Assembly: GCA_034401795.1 (NCBI GenBank)
Contig: CM067369.1
Location: 87,694,506 to 87,758,505, forward strand
DNA: 64,000 bases
DNA from: Chaetoderma sp. LZ-2023a
Lineage: Eukaryota > Mollusca > Caudofoveata > Chaetodermatida > Chaetodermatidae
Reading direction: 5' to 3'
A program made the position numbers and the translations under genes. Positions 55,364 to 64,000 of the stretch are shown in pieces (the first letter of the stretch is position 1; every line of letters begins with the position of its first letter). The notes beneath the pieces are model-generated. The model was not told the DNA's origin and made no database searches. It worked only from the letters and a program-made list of their open reading frames with translations.

Positions 55364-55600
55364 TTGACCCTTTAACACTCATATAAGCAAAAAATGGCTT
55401 CTGCAGCGGTCTCGACAAATGTCCATTTGCAGACAAAAAGAAGACTATTTTTTAAAGTTTACCACTGGAATGACTGGCTCAATAACTGAGCCAGTCATTC
55501 CAGTGGTAAATTTTCAAAAGTAGTCTTCTCTTGGGCTGAAAATGGATATTTTCTATGAGAAAATTACAATTTCTTGAACAAATTCGAGGGATAGTGTTAA
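55364..55600 (+). mobile_element. Family A hairpin MITE, complete
   Basis: TTGACCCTTTAACACTCATA to ATAGTGTTAA; perfect core hairpin CCACTGGAATGACTGGCTCA / TGAGCCAGTCATTCCAGTGG. Confidence 0.75.
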
Positions 55601-56400
55601 AAACAGTCAGGTGCCAGATGCTTAATGGCATAATTTAGTTTCCAGAAAATGCATTAAAAGCGATAACATAAATTCACACAATTATTTATTTTACTAACCA
55701 CCAATTGTACCAAAAAGTACATGCATAAAGTACATTATACATTAGAACGTTCTGAGAAGAATTTGAGTAAGATTACATGTAGGTCATTGATACATGTAGC
55801 ATATGCAAACAAAGGCTTTTAGTCACTTGACTGACATGACTGATGGTAGCAAAAGTGACATAAATGGAGTTATAAGCATTCTAGATGCTTCTGGACCAAA
55901 TAAACATCAGTGAATACATGAAGTGTTTTATCCCCTCATAAAACAACCCTACCATCTGACCACTGGCCAAAGAACAAAATAGTACAGTGTTACTGGACAA
56001 ATTGGAAGCTTAGAAACATGACCGACATAGAAAGTAAGCATTGGAAAGAGATGCACACGAGAAGATCGATGGATGCCCATGGCGACTGAATCAGAAAACT
56101 ACACTGTGGTTTCATAATTCTGGGAAACAATTACAGGACAAAAAGATGGATGGAAATGTTGGCATCATTAACAATTCTTGCAAGACTATCAGGCCCCCCC
56201 CCCCCCACCCACCCCCACCCCCATGCCAACCCTCTCTCCCATCACCCCAGGTACCCTTTTAGAGAAGAATAAAGTAGTAATACTACTAATTGGAAGCAAA
56301 TAGAATAACTTAACATTCAACTGTCCATCCATATTTACATACAGAAACGTAGGAAATGCCCTCTAAGAGCATCTAGATTTCTCAGGCATACTGTCCGGTC
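55601..56400. other. Gene X intron, unassigned
   Basis: Contains a C-rich run (56192-56222). No exon or repeat recognised. Confidence 0.35.
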
Positions 56401-56408
56401 TGGGCTGC

Positions 56409-56545
56409 TTAACCAAAACAGCTTCTGCAGAAGTCTTGGAGTGTCTATTTGCAGGCAAAGAAGAATATTCCTTCTAAATTTATCCCATTAAAATGAACAT
56501 TCAAAAAACGAATAGTGATATTTTAAACAATAGTGAACACTTAAA
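56409..56545 (+). repeat. Family A remnant
   Basis: TTAACCAAAACAGCTTCTGC and 'gtctatttgcaggcaaag'; hairpin lost. Confidence 0.45.
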
Positions 56546-57391
56546 GGGCTTTACTCTATATAGATTTATTAATTAATAGCAAAATGCTTGACAGACAAAT
56601 CAAGATCCTGCACAATAATTGCCTGTTGCCAAACTTATGAACCGTTGTTATCCATATGAACTGCTGCCAGATGCGCCTCGAACTGATAATTTTATACACT
56701 TGTAGAGCGTGTAACAACGTATCTCGAGATGAATCTCTTGATAAATACATCTAGTGCTATGTTAAGATGAAACGCTTGACATATCGGATCTGATGTTCAA
56801 CAAATCAGTGATTATTGTACAACATGCTCACCAGCGAGTGCAAAATGCTGGAGCAGACACAATACATTCTATGATGAGTGCTACATGTACAACACATCTT
56901 CTGCATAACTGGGAATGGCAAAAATGTGCGCAGAAATTGTTGAGTGCTCAAAGATCAGGTATACATTTATAATCAGCATAAATCTGATCATCTAGTGAAA
57001 ACCAAAGACTGGAGTTAAACCAGGCTACCTAGCCAGAAATTGAAATTAGGGTGTCCACAAATAATGAGTTTCAGGCCAAGGGCCCTTGAAATTTGACATT
57101 TTTCAAATTTCCAGAATAAATTGGTAACGTTCTGATTAATTTTAGCTCTGTCTTTAGTATTTTTTAGGCTTTTCTACCCATCTAGTTTTTTTTACCCGTC
57201 CAAAAGGCAGGTGGATGGGTCTGGCTAACAGCCTGAGTCAAACCTTCTTCATTAGTTTACAGTACCTGGGGTTTTTTTGTTTTATACATGTACATGTCAA
57301 TGGCTGCAAGCATTACACAGGAGCAAAGGTGTGTTTAAATATATACATTATTTACTAGACACTTATATTGAATCTGTTAGTCTTATCTTAC

Positions 57392-57424
57392 ATAAGGAAT
57401 CACCATTTGAAGCCAACTTATAAG
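57392..57424 (-). CDS. Gene X, candidate 33 bp exon
   Basis: Strong acceptor TTTTCTGTGTTTTGCCCTGATAG and strong donor CCTTAT|GTAAGATAAG. In the phase required by both neighbours it reads YKLASNGDSL with split codons at each end (2 in, 1 out). Confidence 0.5.
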
Positions 57425-57509
57425 CTATCAGGGCAAAACACAGAAAACATCAATAATGGTTATCTAGTACAGTCGAATGCAATTAATTCTCTTACCAATT
57501 CTGCCATCA

Positions 57510-58085
57510 TATTATTACTCACTCCGCCAAAGGCAGATGTGAATATTGCTACCCATTGGTACTCTCAGTTTGTCTGTTTGTCTCTCTGTTTGGTTGGCTG
57601 TCTGTCTGTTTATCTGAGCCATATGATCTATGAGGTAAAATCATCAAATTAGGCACCTACATGTACATGTAGTCATGAATATTACAAGGGTTGGTGGATA
57701 GAAATTTTAGTTTGAGATTAAAAGGTCAAACATCAAGGTAATGGGGTCACATACCAGAATACACATTTTTGTTGATAACTCTGTAATTATGCAAGAAGGT
57801 AGAATCACCATTTCAGTAACTTACCGGTACATTCATCTGGTGGTTATCTAGAATAAAAATCTAGATTCAGGTCAAATGTTGTCAAGGTCATGGGTCACAT
57901 AGTGCATACCAGAATACACATTGATTTTTGTTGATAACTAATTAACTATACAATTCAAGATTAGGTAGAATCACCAAAATCTGTAACATACATTCATATT
58001 GCGGTTGGCCTATTGAGAATCAAAACTAAGATTTTGGTCAAAAGTTCAATTGGTGCGGTCACAGAGTCACTTTCTGTATTATCAA
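57510..58085 (+). repeat. ~150 bp tandem repeat after a TGTCTGTTTGTCTC-rich leader
   Basis: Leader 'actccgccaaaggcagatg' and 'gtctgtttgtctctctg', a repeat start I believe is common in marine invertebrate genomes. Then about three units with 'ccagaatacacatttttgtt', 'gataactctgtaatta', 'gtagaatcaccat', 'acattcatctggtgg' and 'aggtcatgggtcac'. Confidence 0.55.
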
Positions 58086-58095
58086 AAGTGAGTGC

Positions 58096-58222
58096 CTAAC
58101 CCTTCAACACTCATATCAGCCAAAAATGGCTTATACAGTGGTCTTGTGAAATGTCAATTTGCAGACCAAGAGAAGACTATTTTTGAAAATTTAGTGCTGG
58201 ATTGACTGGCTCGATAACCGAT
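58096..58222 (+). repeat. Family A half element
   Basis: CTAACCCTTCAACACTCATA through GACTGGCTCGATAACCGA, cut exactly at the hairpin apex; only one arm remains. Confidence 0.6.
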
Positions 58223-58263
58223 ATATTAATGGCGCTTCCAGTCCATGGTGTAACGTGGCGTAT

Positions 58264-58476
58264 TTAACCCTTTCACTGACAAATCCCTGAAAAAGTATAT
58301 TCTTTATCATATAAAGCTTATCCAGTTGAATATTTTGAAATCAATTTTACTGGAAGCCGTTGCTGCCGAAGGCAGCACTGTCTTCCAGGCAAATTAATTT
58401 CAAAATATTCAACAGTTTTGCTGTACACATTAACGTTGCAAATAACATATTGGGAATTCATCGGTGAAAGGGTTAA
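58264..58476 (+). mobile_element. Family C piggyBac-like hairpin MITE, complete
   Basis: TTAA at 58264-58267 and 58473-58476. TIRs TTAACCCTTTCACTGACAAA and its inverse ending TCGGTGAAAGGGTTAA. Central hairpin AATATTTTGAAATCAATTTT with GTTGCTGCCGAAGGCAGC at the apex. 213 bp. Confidence 0.75.
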
Positions 58477-58599
58477 GATGAGATCAGTTCTATAAGGTTT
58501 ATGGATTGGAGTTTGATTGTGTATATACATCAAATAACACAATCATAAAATGAAGAGCGGATACTGATGTGAAAAAAGTAAAAACGTACAAGGTACTCT

Positions 58600-58695
58600 T
58601 AAATATTTCGAACATAACTGAATTGGAAGAATTGCTGCCTAAGTCAGCCATAACCAATTATGTTCAACACATTCACCAGAACATTTCTTACCAGC
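58600..58695 (+). repeat. Family C-like palindrome
   Basis: 'cgaacataactgaattgg', 'attgctgcctaagtcagc' and 'ccaattatgttcaacac' pair imperfectly; resembles 52540-52660. Confidence 0.45.
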
Positions 58696-58817
58696 TACTG
58701 TTGCAACATGTTTCTGTTTTGGAAACATGTCAACTTATTTATGAGTCGTAATCGTGAGTGACGAAATACTGTGCATGTATGTTTTAATCACCGCTGTGTA
58801 ACTCATCCATAAACTCC

Positions 58818-59015
58818 ACACCCTTTAACCCTCGAATTTGTTCCCAATTTTTTTTAAATTTTCTCAAAGAAAATGTTCATTTGAAGACCAAGACAAGGTT
58901 ATTTTTTGGAGATTTACCACTAGAATGACTGGTTCGGTTATCGTAAATTTTCAAATGGACATTTCTCAAGACCCCAGCAGAGGGCATTTTTCGCTGATGT
59001 GAGTGTTGCAGCATT
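58818..59015 (-). mobile_element. Family A hairpin MITE, hairpin reduced
   Basis: CCCTTTAACCCTCGAATTTG start; arm boxes present; hairpin distal arm missing ('ggttcggttatcgtaaattt'). Confidence 0.55.
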
Positions 59016-59202
59016 AAATAGATGTTACACTCATGTATCGGTAATTCAGTATACATATAATTCATTTTTATTATGGCATTTAGCACAGAACTGCATATTA
59101 TAAAGCATACACAGTCTTGGATATAGCCTATTAAACTGATCTCTGATCTGGAGCTCTCTAATCAGAAGTGACAGTGACACAAGCATACTGCCCAACTGTT
59201 AC

Positions 59203-59232
59203 CTGTGACATTACCCCCGGGATCCCCTCTAG
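59203..59232 (-). CDS. Gene X, candidate 30 bp exon
   Basis: Acceptor TCGATATTTATAG and strong donor TCACAG|GTAACAGT. In the phase linking to 57424 it reads RGDPGGNVT with split codons at both ends. Microexon, so modest confidence alone; the support is the donor and phase continuity. Confidence 0.4.
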
Positions 59233-59450
59233 CTATAAATATCGATATCAGACCAACTAGTAGCTGCTATACTTTGAGTGCAAGAAAAGCATGCTAAAAT
59301 CACGTAAAATGCATTAAAACTTAATACTGATTAACACAAATCCATTACCGTATCAACCACGTCATCATCTTCACATCTTCACATCGGAAACTGACTGATT
59401 TCTTAGCCTGTACCATATGCGTGTAAATCAGCATGCTAATGGCTTCAACT

Positions 59451-59661
59451 TTAACACTTACCACTTTGACGTCAAAATTTTTTATTTCAAATTAACTTCA
59501 AATATAATTAGCTGGTGTTCATTTTTCTATAAATTTGGTGGAAGATGGTGCTGTCGTAGACAGCAACATCGTCTACCAAAATTGTTGAAAAATGTACCCC
59601 AGTTTCGTTGCAATTGGCATGGTAAAAGACAGAATATTGACATCAGAGTGGTAAGGGTTAA
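59451..59661 (+). mobile_element. Family C variant hairpin MITE
   Basis: TTAACACTTACCACTTTGAC on the left and the inverse GTGGTAAGGGTTAA on the right (TTAA 59658-59661). Central hairpin GATGGTGCTGTCGTAGACAG. The left arm holds a perfect TGACGTCA (59467-59474). Right TTAA shared with the next family A copy. Confidence 0.65.
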
Positions 59662-59850
59662 CCCTTTAACACTCATATCAGCCAAAAATGCCTTCTACCG
59701 TGATCTTGGGATTTAATGTCCATTTGCAGACCAAGAGAAGAATTTTTGAAAATTTACCAATGGAATGACTTCAGTGGTAAATTTTCAAAAATACTCTTCT
59801 TTTGGTCTGCAAAAGGACATTTTTTATGAGAAAAGTATCAACAAGCCCAT
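59658..59850 (+). mobile_element. Family A MITE lacking hairpin apex
   Basis: TTAACCCTTTAACACTCATA start; arms complete, but the GACTGGCTCG palindrome has collapsed to a direct join ('ggaatgacttcagtgg'). Confidence 0.6.
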
Positions 59851-60795
59851 ATTGCCCAAGTATTATTAACATTTACACTAAAAGCAACTCAGATATCCAT
59901 GCCTAAGTACTTCATCGCGCTGACATTCACAAATAATTATTGATAATGCCACCAGGTGATGCTAGGAGTCACAGACCAAAAGATATCTATAAGCACTGTG
60001 TCAACTGCAGACTGGCATCTATTCGTACTCAGCACCATTTCATTTGACAGTCACCCCACATCAGCATCCACCCATGACCCACTACTAGACTGCTTTATAA
60101 TTATCAGGCCACAAAAATACATGTTCCTGCGGTCCAGAACTACTTTTTACCGAAGGGCAACCAAATTTTAACACACTGGTTGCGTTGTGGAATACCCTAA
60201 GTAATTTTATATTCCCTGGGTGCAACTATGCAGGACACACCACCACCACCCACCCCCCCACCCCCCCACCCGAGAATATATAATTTTTCTAATTTTCAAG
60301 CCCTGATTATTATTCAATATGTAGATCCCATCTAGCCAGATGACCTTTGTAATGTAATCTAAATCTTGAAGTACAAATACATGGAGGCATATAATTCTAC
60401 TATTTGTCTAAAGAGAAATTACAGCCGGCATTTCATGCAGGCTTGCAGGGTCATTAAATGGTGGGTTGTCATGTACTTTCACATATCTATTCATTTAAGA
60501 AATAGCGACTACATGTACTTTCAGCAAACCCATTTCCAGGACCAAGAGACAGTCTTCCCAACAATTATACTCTTTTAAATGTCATGCTGGTAATGCTCCC
60601 CAGATGTGTAGAGCCAAATAAACAAAGATGTTTGGGTAAAAAACCCCAAAGTGCTGAACACTTCAGAGATAAGTCATGGATCAAATCATGTACATAGACT
60701 GATGCCAATTACTATACCACAAACCCAACACTGAGGAGAAATACAAACAAGAATGAAGATCAGAGATTGTTAATTTATCACTATCAATAACAACC
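59851..60795. other. Gene X intron, mostly unassigned
   Basis: A CACCACCACCCACCCCCC run at about 60238-60272. A strong minus-strand acceptor TTTGTATTTCTCCTCAG near 60740 opens an 18-base stretch that could be a further microexon (phase fits), but its donor GTAATT is weak. Confidence 0.3.
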
Positions 60796-60796
60796 A

Positions 60797-60960
60797 TAAA
60801 CCCTTTCATGGCGCAGAACTGCCAAAAACTGTCTCTGCAGTGGTCTTGAGGAGCATCCATGTGCAGGCCAAGACTTGGGGAAACGTTCCACTGCACACAT
60901 GCTGGCAATATTGGATTGATAAACATGCCAGTCATTCAAATGGTCAATTTTCTCCTGCGA
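60797..60960 (+). repeat. Family A remnant
   Basis: AAACCCTTTCATGGCGCAGA, 'tctctgcagtggtcttgagg' and 'atgtgcaggccaagacttg'; hairpin mutated. Confidence 0.5.
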
Positions 60961-60961
60961 T

Positions 60962-61135
60962 GGAAGCGGTGGTACTTCAACAAGGGAATTTAAGCAGTGG
61001 TGCCACCGAGTGGGAAGTGGTGGTCCTTTGAGAGGAAAGCGGTGGTACTTCAACAAGGGAATTTAAGCAGTGGTGCCACCGAGGGGGAAGTGGTGGTGCT
61101 TTGAGAGGAAAGCGATGCTACTGCAACATGGCCAT
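60962..61135 (+). repeat. 73 bp tandem repeat, 2.3 units
   Basis: 'agcggtggtacttcaacaag' starts at 60965 and 61038, with a partial copy at 61111. Contains GTGGTGCCACCGAG. A stray piece ('caccgagtgggaagtggtgg') reappears at 61390. Confidence 0.8.
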
Positions 61136-61141
61136 AGGAAT

Positions 61142-61381
61142 CTAACCCTGTAATGGTCAAGCCGGCCTACAACCCCTCTGCAGTATTCTTGAGGAATGTC
61201 CATCTGCAGGTAAAGAGGATAGTATTTTTAAAGATTTACCACTGGAATGGCTGGCTCGATAATCGAGCCAGTCATTCTAGTGCTTAATTTTCAAAAATAC
61301 TCTTCTATTTATCTGTAGATGGACATTAAATAAGGAAATATTTTAATTTTCTTGGTCAAATTTGACAAGTAAAGGCTTTAA
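61142..61381 (+). mobile_element. Family A hairpin MITE, complete
   Basis: CTAACCCTGTAATGGTCAAG to AAAGGCTTTAA; core TGGAATGGCTGGCTCGATAA. It interrupts the 73 bp repeat region. Confidence 0.7.
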
Positions 61382-61751
61382 GGGACAGTGTCACCGAGTG
61401 GGAAGTGGTGGTCCTCAGCCCCCTCCCCCACCCCACGTTCAGAGTTAAACAGTGGTAGTAACTTATCAGAAATGACTACACCACTTCTCAGCTGCTTCTC
61501 TTCAAGGTTTCAAATGCTAAGCAGCAACCTATAGTTGGCATACAGGTTGAAGAAATAATTAAGCATGATAATAAAGGTCTTTTGGCATGATAATTCAAAG
61601 CTTATATAGATAGTAGAAAGGTGAAACCCTATCAATATACAGACGCTGCTTGTAAATTTGATGATATCTATTACACCTGTAATTCTGTTTATAAACCACA
61701 ATCAGTACTTAAGATAGCTAACACACCTGACAAAGCAATTAACACTATATA

Positions 61752-61992
61752 TTAACCCTTTAACACTTAAATTTCCTCCGGAAAATTTCAATTTTCTCAT
61801 AAAAAATGTTCATTTGCAGACCAAGAGAAGACTATTTTAGAAAATTTACCACTGGAATGACTAACTCGGTTATCGAGCCAGTCATTCCAGTGATAGATTT
61901 TTTTTAAATAATCTTCTCTTAGTCTTGAAATGGACATTTCTCAAAACCACTACAGAAGCCATTTTTGCCTGATATGAGTGTTAAAAGGTTAA
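61752..61992 (-). mobile_element. Family A hairpin MITE, complete
   Basis: TTAACCCTTTAACACTTAAA to AGTGTTAAAAGGTTAA, near-perfect hairpin; TTAA at both ends. Confidence 0.75.
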
Positions 61993-62079
61993 TGCTAAGA
62001 TTGTCAGGACTGAGGAGAAAAGTAATTTTCAAATGAAGAATTGCAAGGAGTAATTGTTTCGGTTACAAGGTAAGTCAAA

Positions 62080-62155
62080 TATTCTTCACTTATAGGACAT
62101 GTACCTGCAAACGGACATTTCTCACGATATTAAGCTAAACAGGTAATGGGTAAAG
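62080..62155 (-). repeat. Family A arm remnant
   Basis: 'acctgcaaacggacatttct' and 'aacaggtaatgggtaa' only. Confidence 0.4.
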
Positions 62156-62311
62156 TCTGTATGCAGAACCAATTGTTGGTCAGTTCAGTTCTCAAAGGTT
62201 TAAAGAAATTTTGTAAGGCTGACATCACACAAACCATAGGTAAAACCCCAAAGTTATTGGATAGTAATAATTCTATTGCGGTTCCATCATGAAAGTCAGA
62301 CTCAGGCTCAC

Positions 62312-62429
62312 TCTTGTAAAGATAAACATGGGTTCTATTGCCCTGAAGATAGACATTAATGGGCTGTTTATGATAGCTGGGACTATCTGTCTGGAACCCT
62401 ACACCTGATAACAAGACACTGACATGATG
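62312..62429 (-). CDS. Gene X, most upstream exon seen
   Basis: Acceptor GTAGAAATGTTTGCAG, phase 0 entry, reading HHVSVLLSGVGFQTDSPSYH then KQPINVYLQGNRTHVYLYK. The donor AAGA|GTGAGC at 62312 leaves one base and links in frame to 59232. The frame stays open beyond it (SEPESDFHDGTAIELLL...) to about 62165, so a longer version ending at ATG|GTTTGT (62235) is possible, but that phase does not fit the next exon. No ATG start; earlier exons must lie at higher coordinates. Confidence 0.5.
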
Positions 62430-62504
62430 CTGCAAACATTTCTACAATGCACCATCTGGCATTCTGCTGGATAATAGCCATAGATAATGCTTTCTCATAT
62501 AGTC

Positions 62505-62748
62505 TTAACCATTTAATGGTCACGCTGGCCAACACCGGCCTCTGCAGTGGTGTTGAGTAATCCGGTTGCAGGCCAAGAGAAGAGTTTTTGAAAATTTATC
62601 ACTGAAATGACTGGCTCGATAAACGAGCCAGTCATTCCAGTGGTAAATTTTCAAAAAGAGTCTTCTCTTGACCTGCAATAAGCTGCAAATGTACATTAAG
62701 CAAAAAATTTAGATTTTCTTAACAATTCTTCACCATTGATAGTGTTAA
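62505..62748 (+). mobile_element. Family A hairpin MITE, complete
   Basis: TTAACCATTTAATGGTCACG to ATAGTGTTAA; perfect core GAAATGACTGGCTCGATAAA with partner; TTAA at both ends. Confidence 0.75.
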
Positions 62749-63250
62749 TAGCAAATATTAAAATACTTCAAAACGTCAATTACATTACTAAGTTTGGAAG
62801 TAAATGTTTAGATTATGGGTGCACGCGTACATATATACATGCACGCGCGCGAAGACATCCAACCCTAGATAACATCACCAAAGACTAACACCCCCCCCCC
62901 AGCTTTGCACCCCCTGTACTCATGCATTCAGGGTTTATACCCTAATACACAGTTTGAAAGTCTATGCTTTTCCAGACCTAATTTAGCAATTTCCAGAACC
63001 ATTTTCTGATGTCTCCAATCAGCGCAAATTTCAAAATTGCACAATTGTACAGCAACTATCTATTTTATGCACTGAGTGCGAACCACAATTGACAAGATTG
63101 CAATTTTTTCGAAGCTATAATACAAAGTACCTGCTTTTCTGTACTGGAAATGAGTTTCTTAAAATTCCATATTTTTTCAGCCTTCATAACTTGTGTTCAA
63201 ACCCTGTACAATCTACCTACATGTATTAGATGAGGCTAGATCAAGTTCCT
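62749..63250. other. Unassigned spacer
   Basis: CACCCCCCCCCC run at about 62890 and GCACGCGCGCG at 62841. No gene signal. Confidence 0.35.
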
Positions 63251-63253
63251 TGC

Positions 63254-63443
63254 TTAACCCTTTAATGGTCAAGGCCCATAAGACAATTTTTGAAAATTTT
63301 CCACTGGAATGACTGGCTCAATTATCGAGCCAGTTATTCATGTGGTAAATTATCAAAAATTGTCTTATCTTAACCTGTAAATGGTCATTCCTAAAGACAA
63401 CTGCAGAGGCTGGTTTTGGCCGGTGTGACCATTAACGGGTTAA
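63254..63443 (-). mobile_element. Family A hairpin MITE
   Basis: TTAACCCTTTAATGGTCAAG to GACCATTAACGGGTTAA. The left outer arm is deleted, and the central hairpin GGAATGACTGGCTCAATTAT is retained. Confidence 0.7.
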
Positions 63444-63660
63444 TAAGAAAAAAACATGTAGGCAGCAACGGCTTACATCAACGTGCACACTGCTTCAGAA
63501 ATTCAAACCATAAGCTAGGCTTGCGCGATTATGTGATTAAATCGAAAATCGTGACTATGTTTTAAATCGTGAATTTATAAAAAATTAAAAATTAAATAAT
63601 CGAGAATAATTTCTATTGCATAAAATACATGTATTTCAAATCCTAGCAGTTAATAACTCG

Positions 63661-63795
63661 TTAACGCTTTAACACTCATATCAGCCAAAAACAGCTTCCA
63701 GTGGAAATTTCAAAAATAGCCTCGTGGTCTGCAAATAGACATTTTCGTTGAGAAAATTGAAATTTTCTTGACCATATTTGAGAGCTAAAGGGTTA
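63661..63795 (+). mobile_element. Family A MITE, hairpin deleted
   Basis: TTAACGCTTTAACACTCATA to GCTAAAGGGTTAA with outer arms only (135 bp). Confidence 0.6.
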
Positions 63796-63951
63796 AGCTA
63801 ATCTCAGTTGGAGATGTATTTCCTATAGATGACACAATTCATTTTATCATTCTAAACATTTAAAATTTAATTCCTTCAAAGGAGAGAAGTGTAAGTACCC
63901 GTAAGTTCTTGTACATAAAAGCATTCTGTATCTACATGGCTTTAACCTTTT

Positions 63952-64000
63952 AACCCGCAAACTTATTCAAGATAATTTCAATTTTCTCATAGAAAACGTA
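63952..64000 (-). repeat. Family A MITE, cut by window end
   Basis: TTAACCTTTTAACCCGCAAA and 'aatttcaattttctcatag' arm, continuing beyond the window. Confidence 0.6.

Noticed and set aside
56556-56750. 64-codon minus-strand frame
   Set aside because: No splice sites at its limits, and it does not fit the gene X phase chain.
62000-62080. Plus-strand exon ending TTACAAG|GTAAGTCAAAT
   Set aside because: The donor is good but all frames from the only nearby acceptor contain stops.
1-64000. tRNA, rRNA or snRNA genes
   Set aside because: I saw no cloverleaf with A/B boxes and no rRNA core motifs by eye. A covariance-model scan would be decisive.

Overview
This is eukaryotic, AT-rich, repeat-saturated genomic DNA. 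Introns, large hairpin MITEs, a DIRS-type retroelement, minisatellites and frequent ACATGTACATG-like runs point to a marine invertebrate, most probably a mollusc. That is an inference: no rRNA, tRNA or recognised host marker gene was seen.

Layout. 1-2051: a tandem-monomer element and three short hairpin elements in series. 2105-8425: a 6.3 kb minisatellite of 16 bp units. 8750-10308: a second tandem-monomer element, with perfect nuclear-receptor-type palindromes. 11105-11835: a 14 bp minisatellite. 12480-13935: DNA dense in the palindrome GACCATGGTC. 14551-14925: a large inverted-repeat element. 15290-22800: a decayed DIRS-like tyrosine-recombinase retrotransposon on the minus strand. Its recombinase is split by a 2.1 kb tandem-repeat element rich in DR1-type hormone-receptor half-sites (15836-17942), and its upstream part holds a ~485 bp duplication and a 109 bp minisatellite. 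22941-29134: a Tc1-like transposon whose transposase is split by a 4.65 kb hAT element. The hAT carries a two-exon BED/hAT transposase with a long open frame, and its intron holds a deleted PIF/Harbinger element, giving three nested levels.

31 kb to the end looks like host gene territory on the minus strand, read from splice sites and phase. Gene Y starts at 37906 (ATG in a strong Kozak context) with a second exon at 31086-31169. Gene X ends at 40150. A series of nine small exons from 62429 down to 40150 keeps one reading frame through every junction; its 3' UTR would be a 1.15 kb (GAT/ATC)n tract followed by AATAAA. I do not recognise either protein.

The introns are filled by a few families of short elements. 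Family A (about 35 copies) and family C end in TTAACCCTTT...AAAGGGTTAA, as expected of piggyBac-type MITEs, and have long near-perfect central hairpins. Family B shares the family C hairpin and has arms with TGACGTCA boxes. Family D is a ~430 bp inverted repeat. Several A and C copies share one TTAA with the next copy, as if they had inserted into each other's ends.
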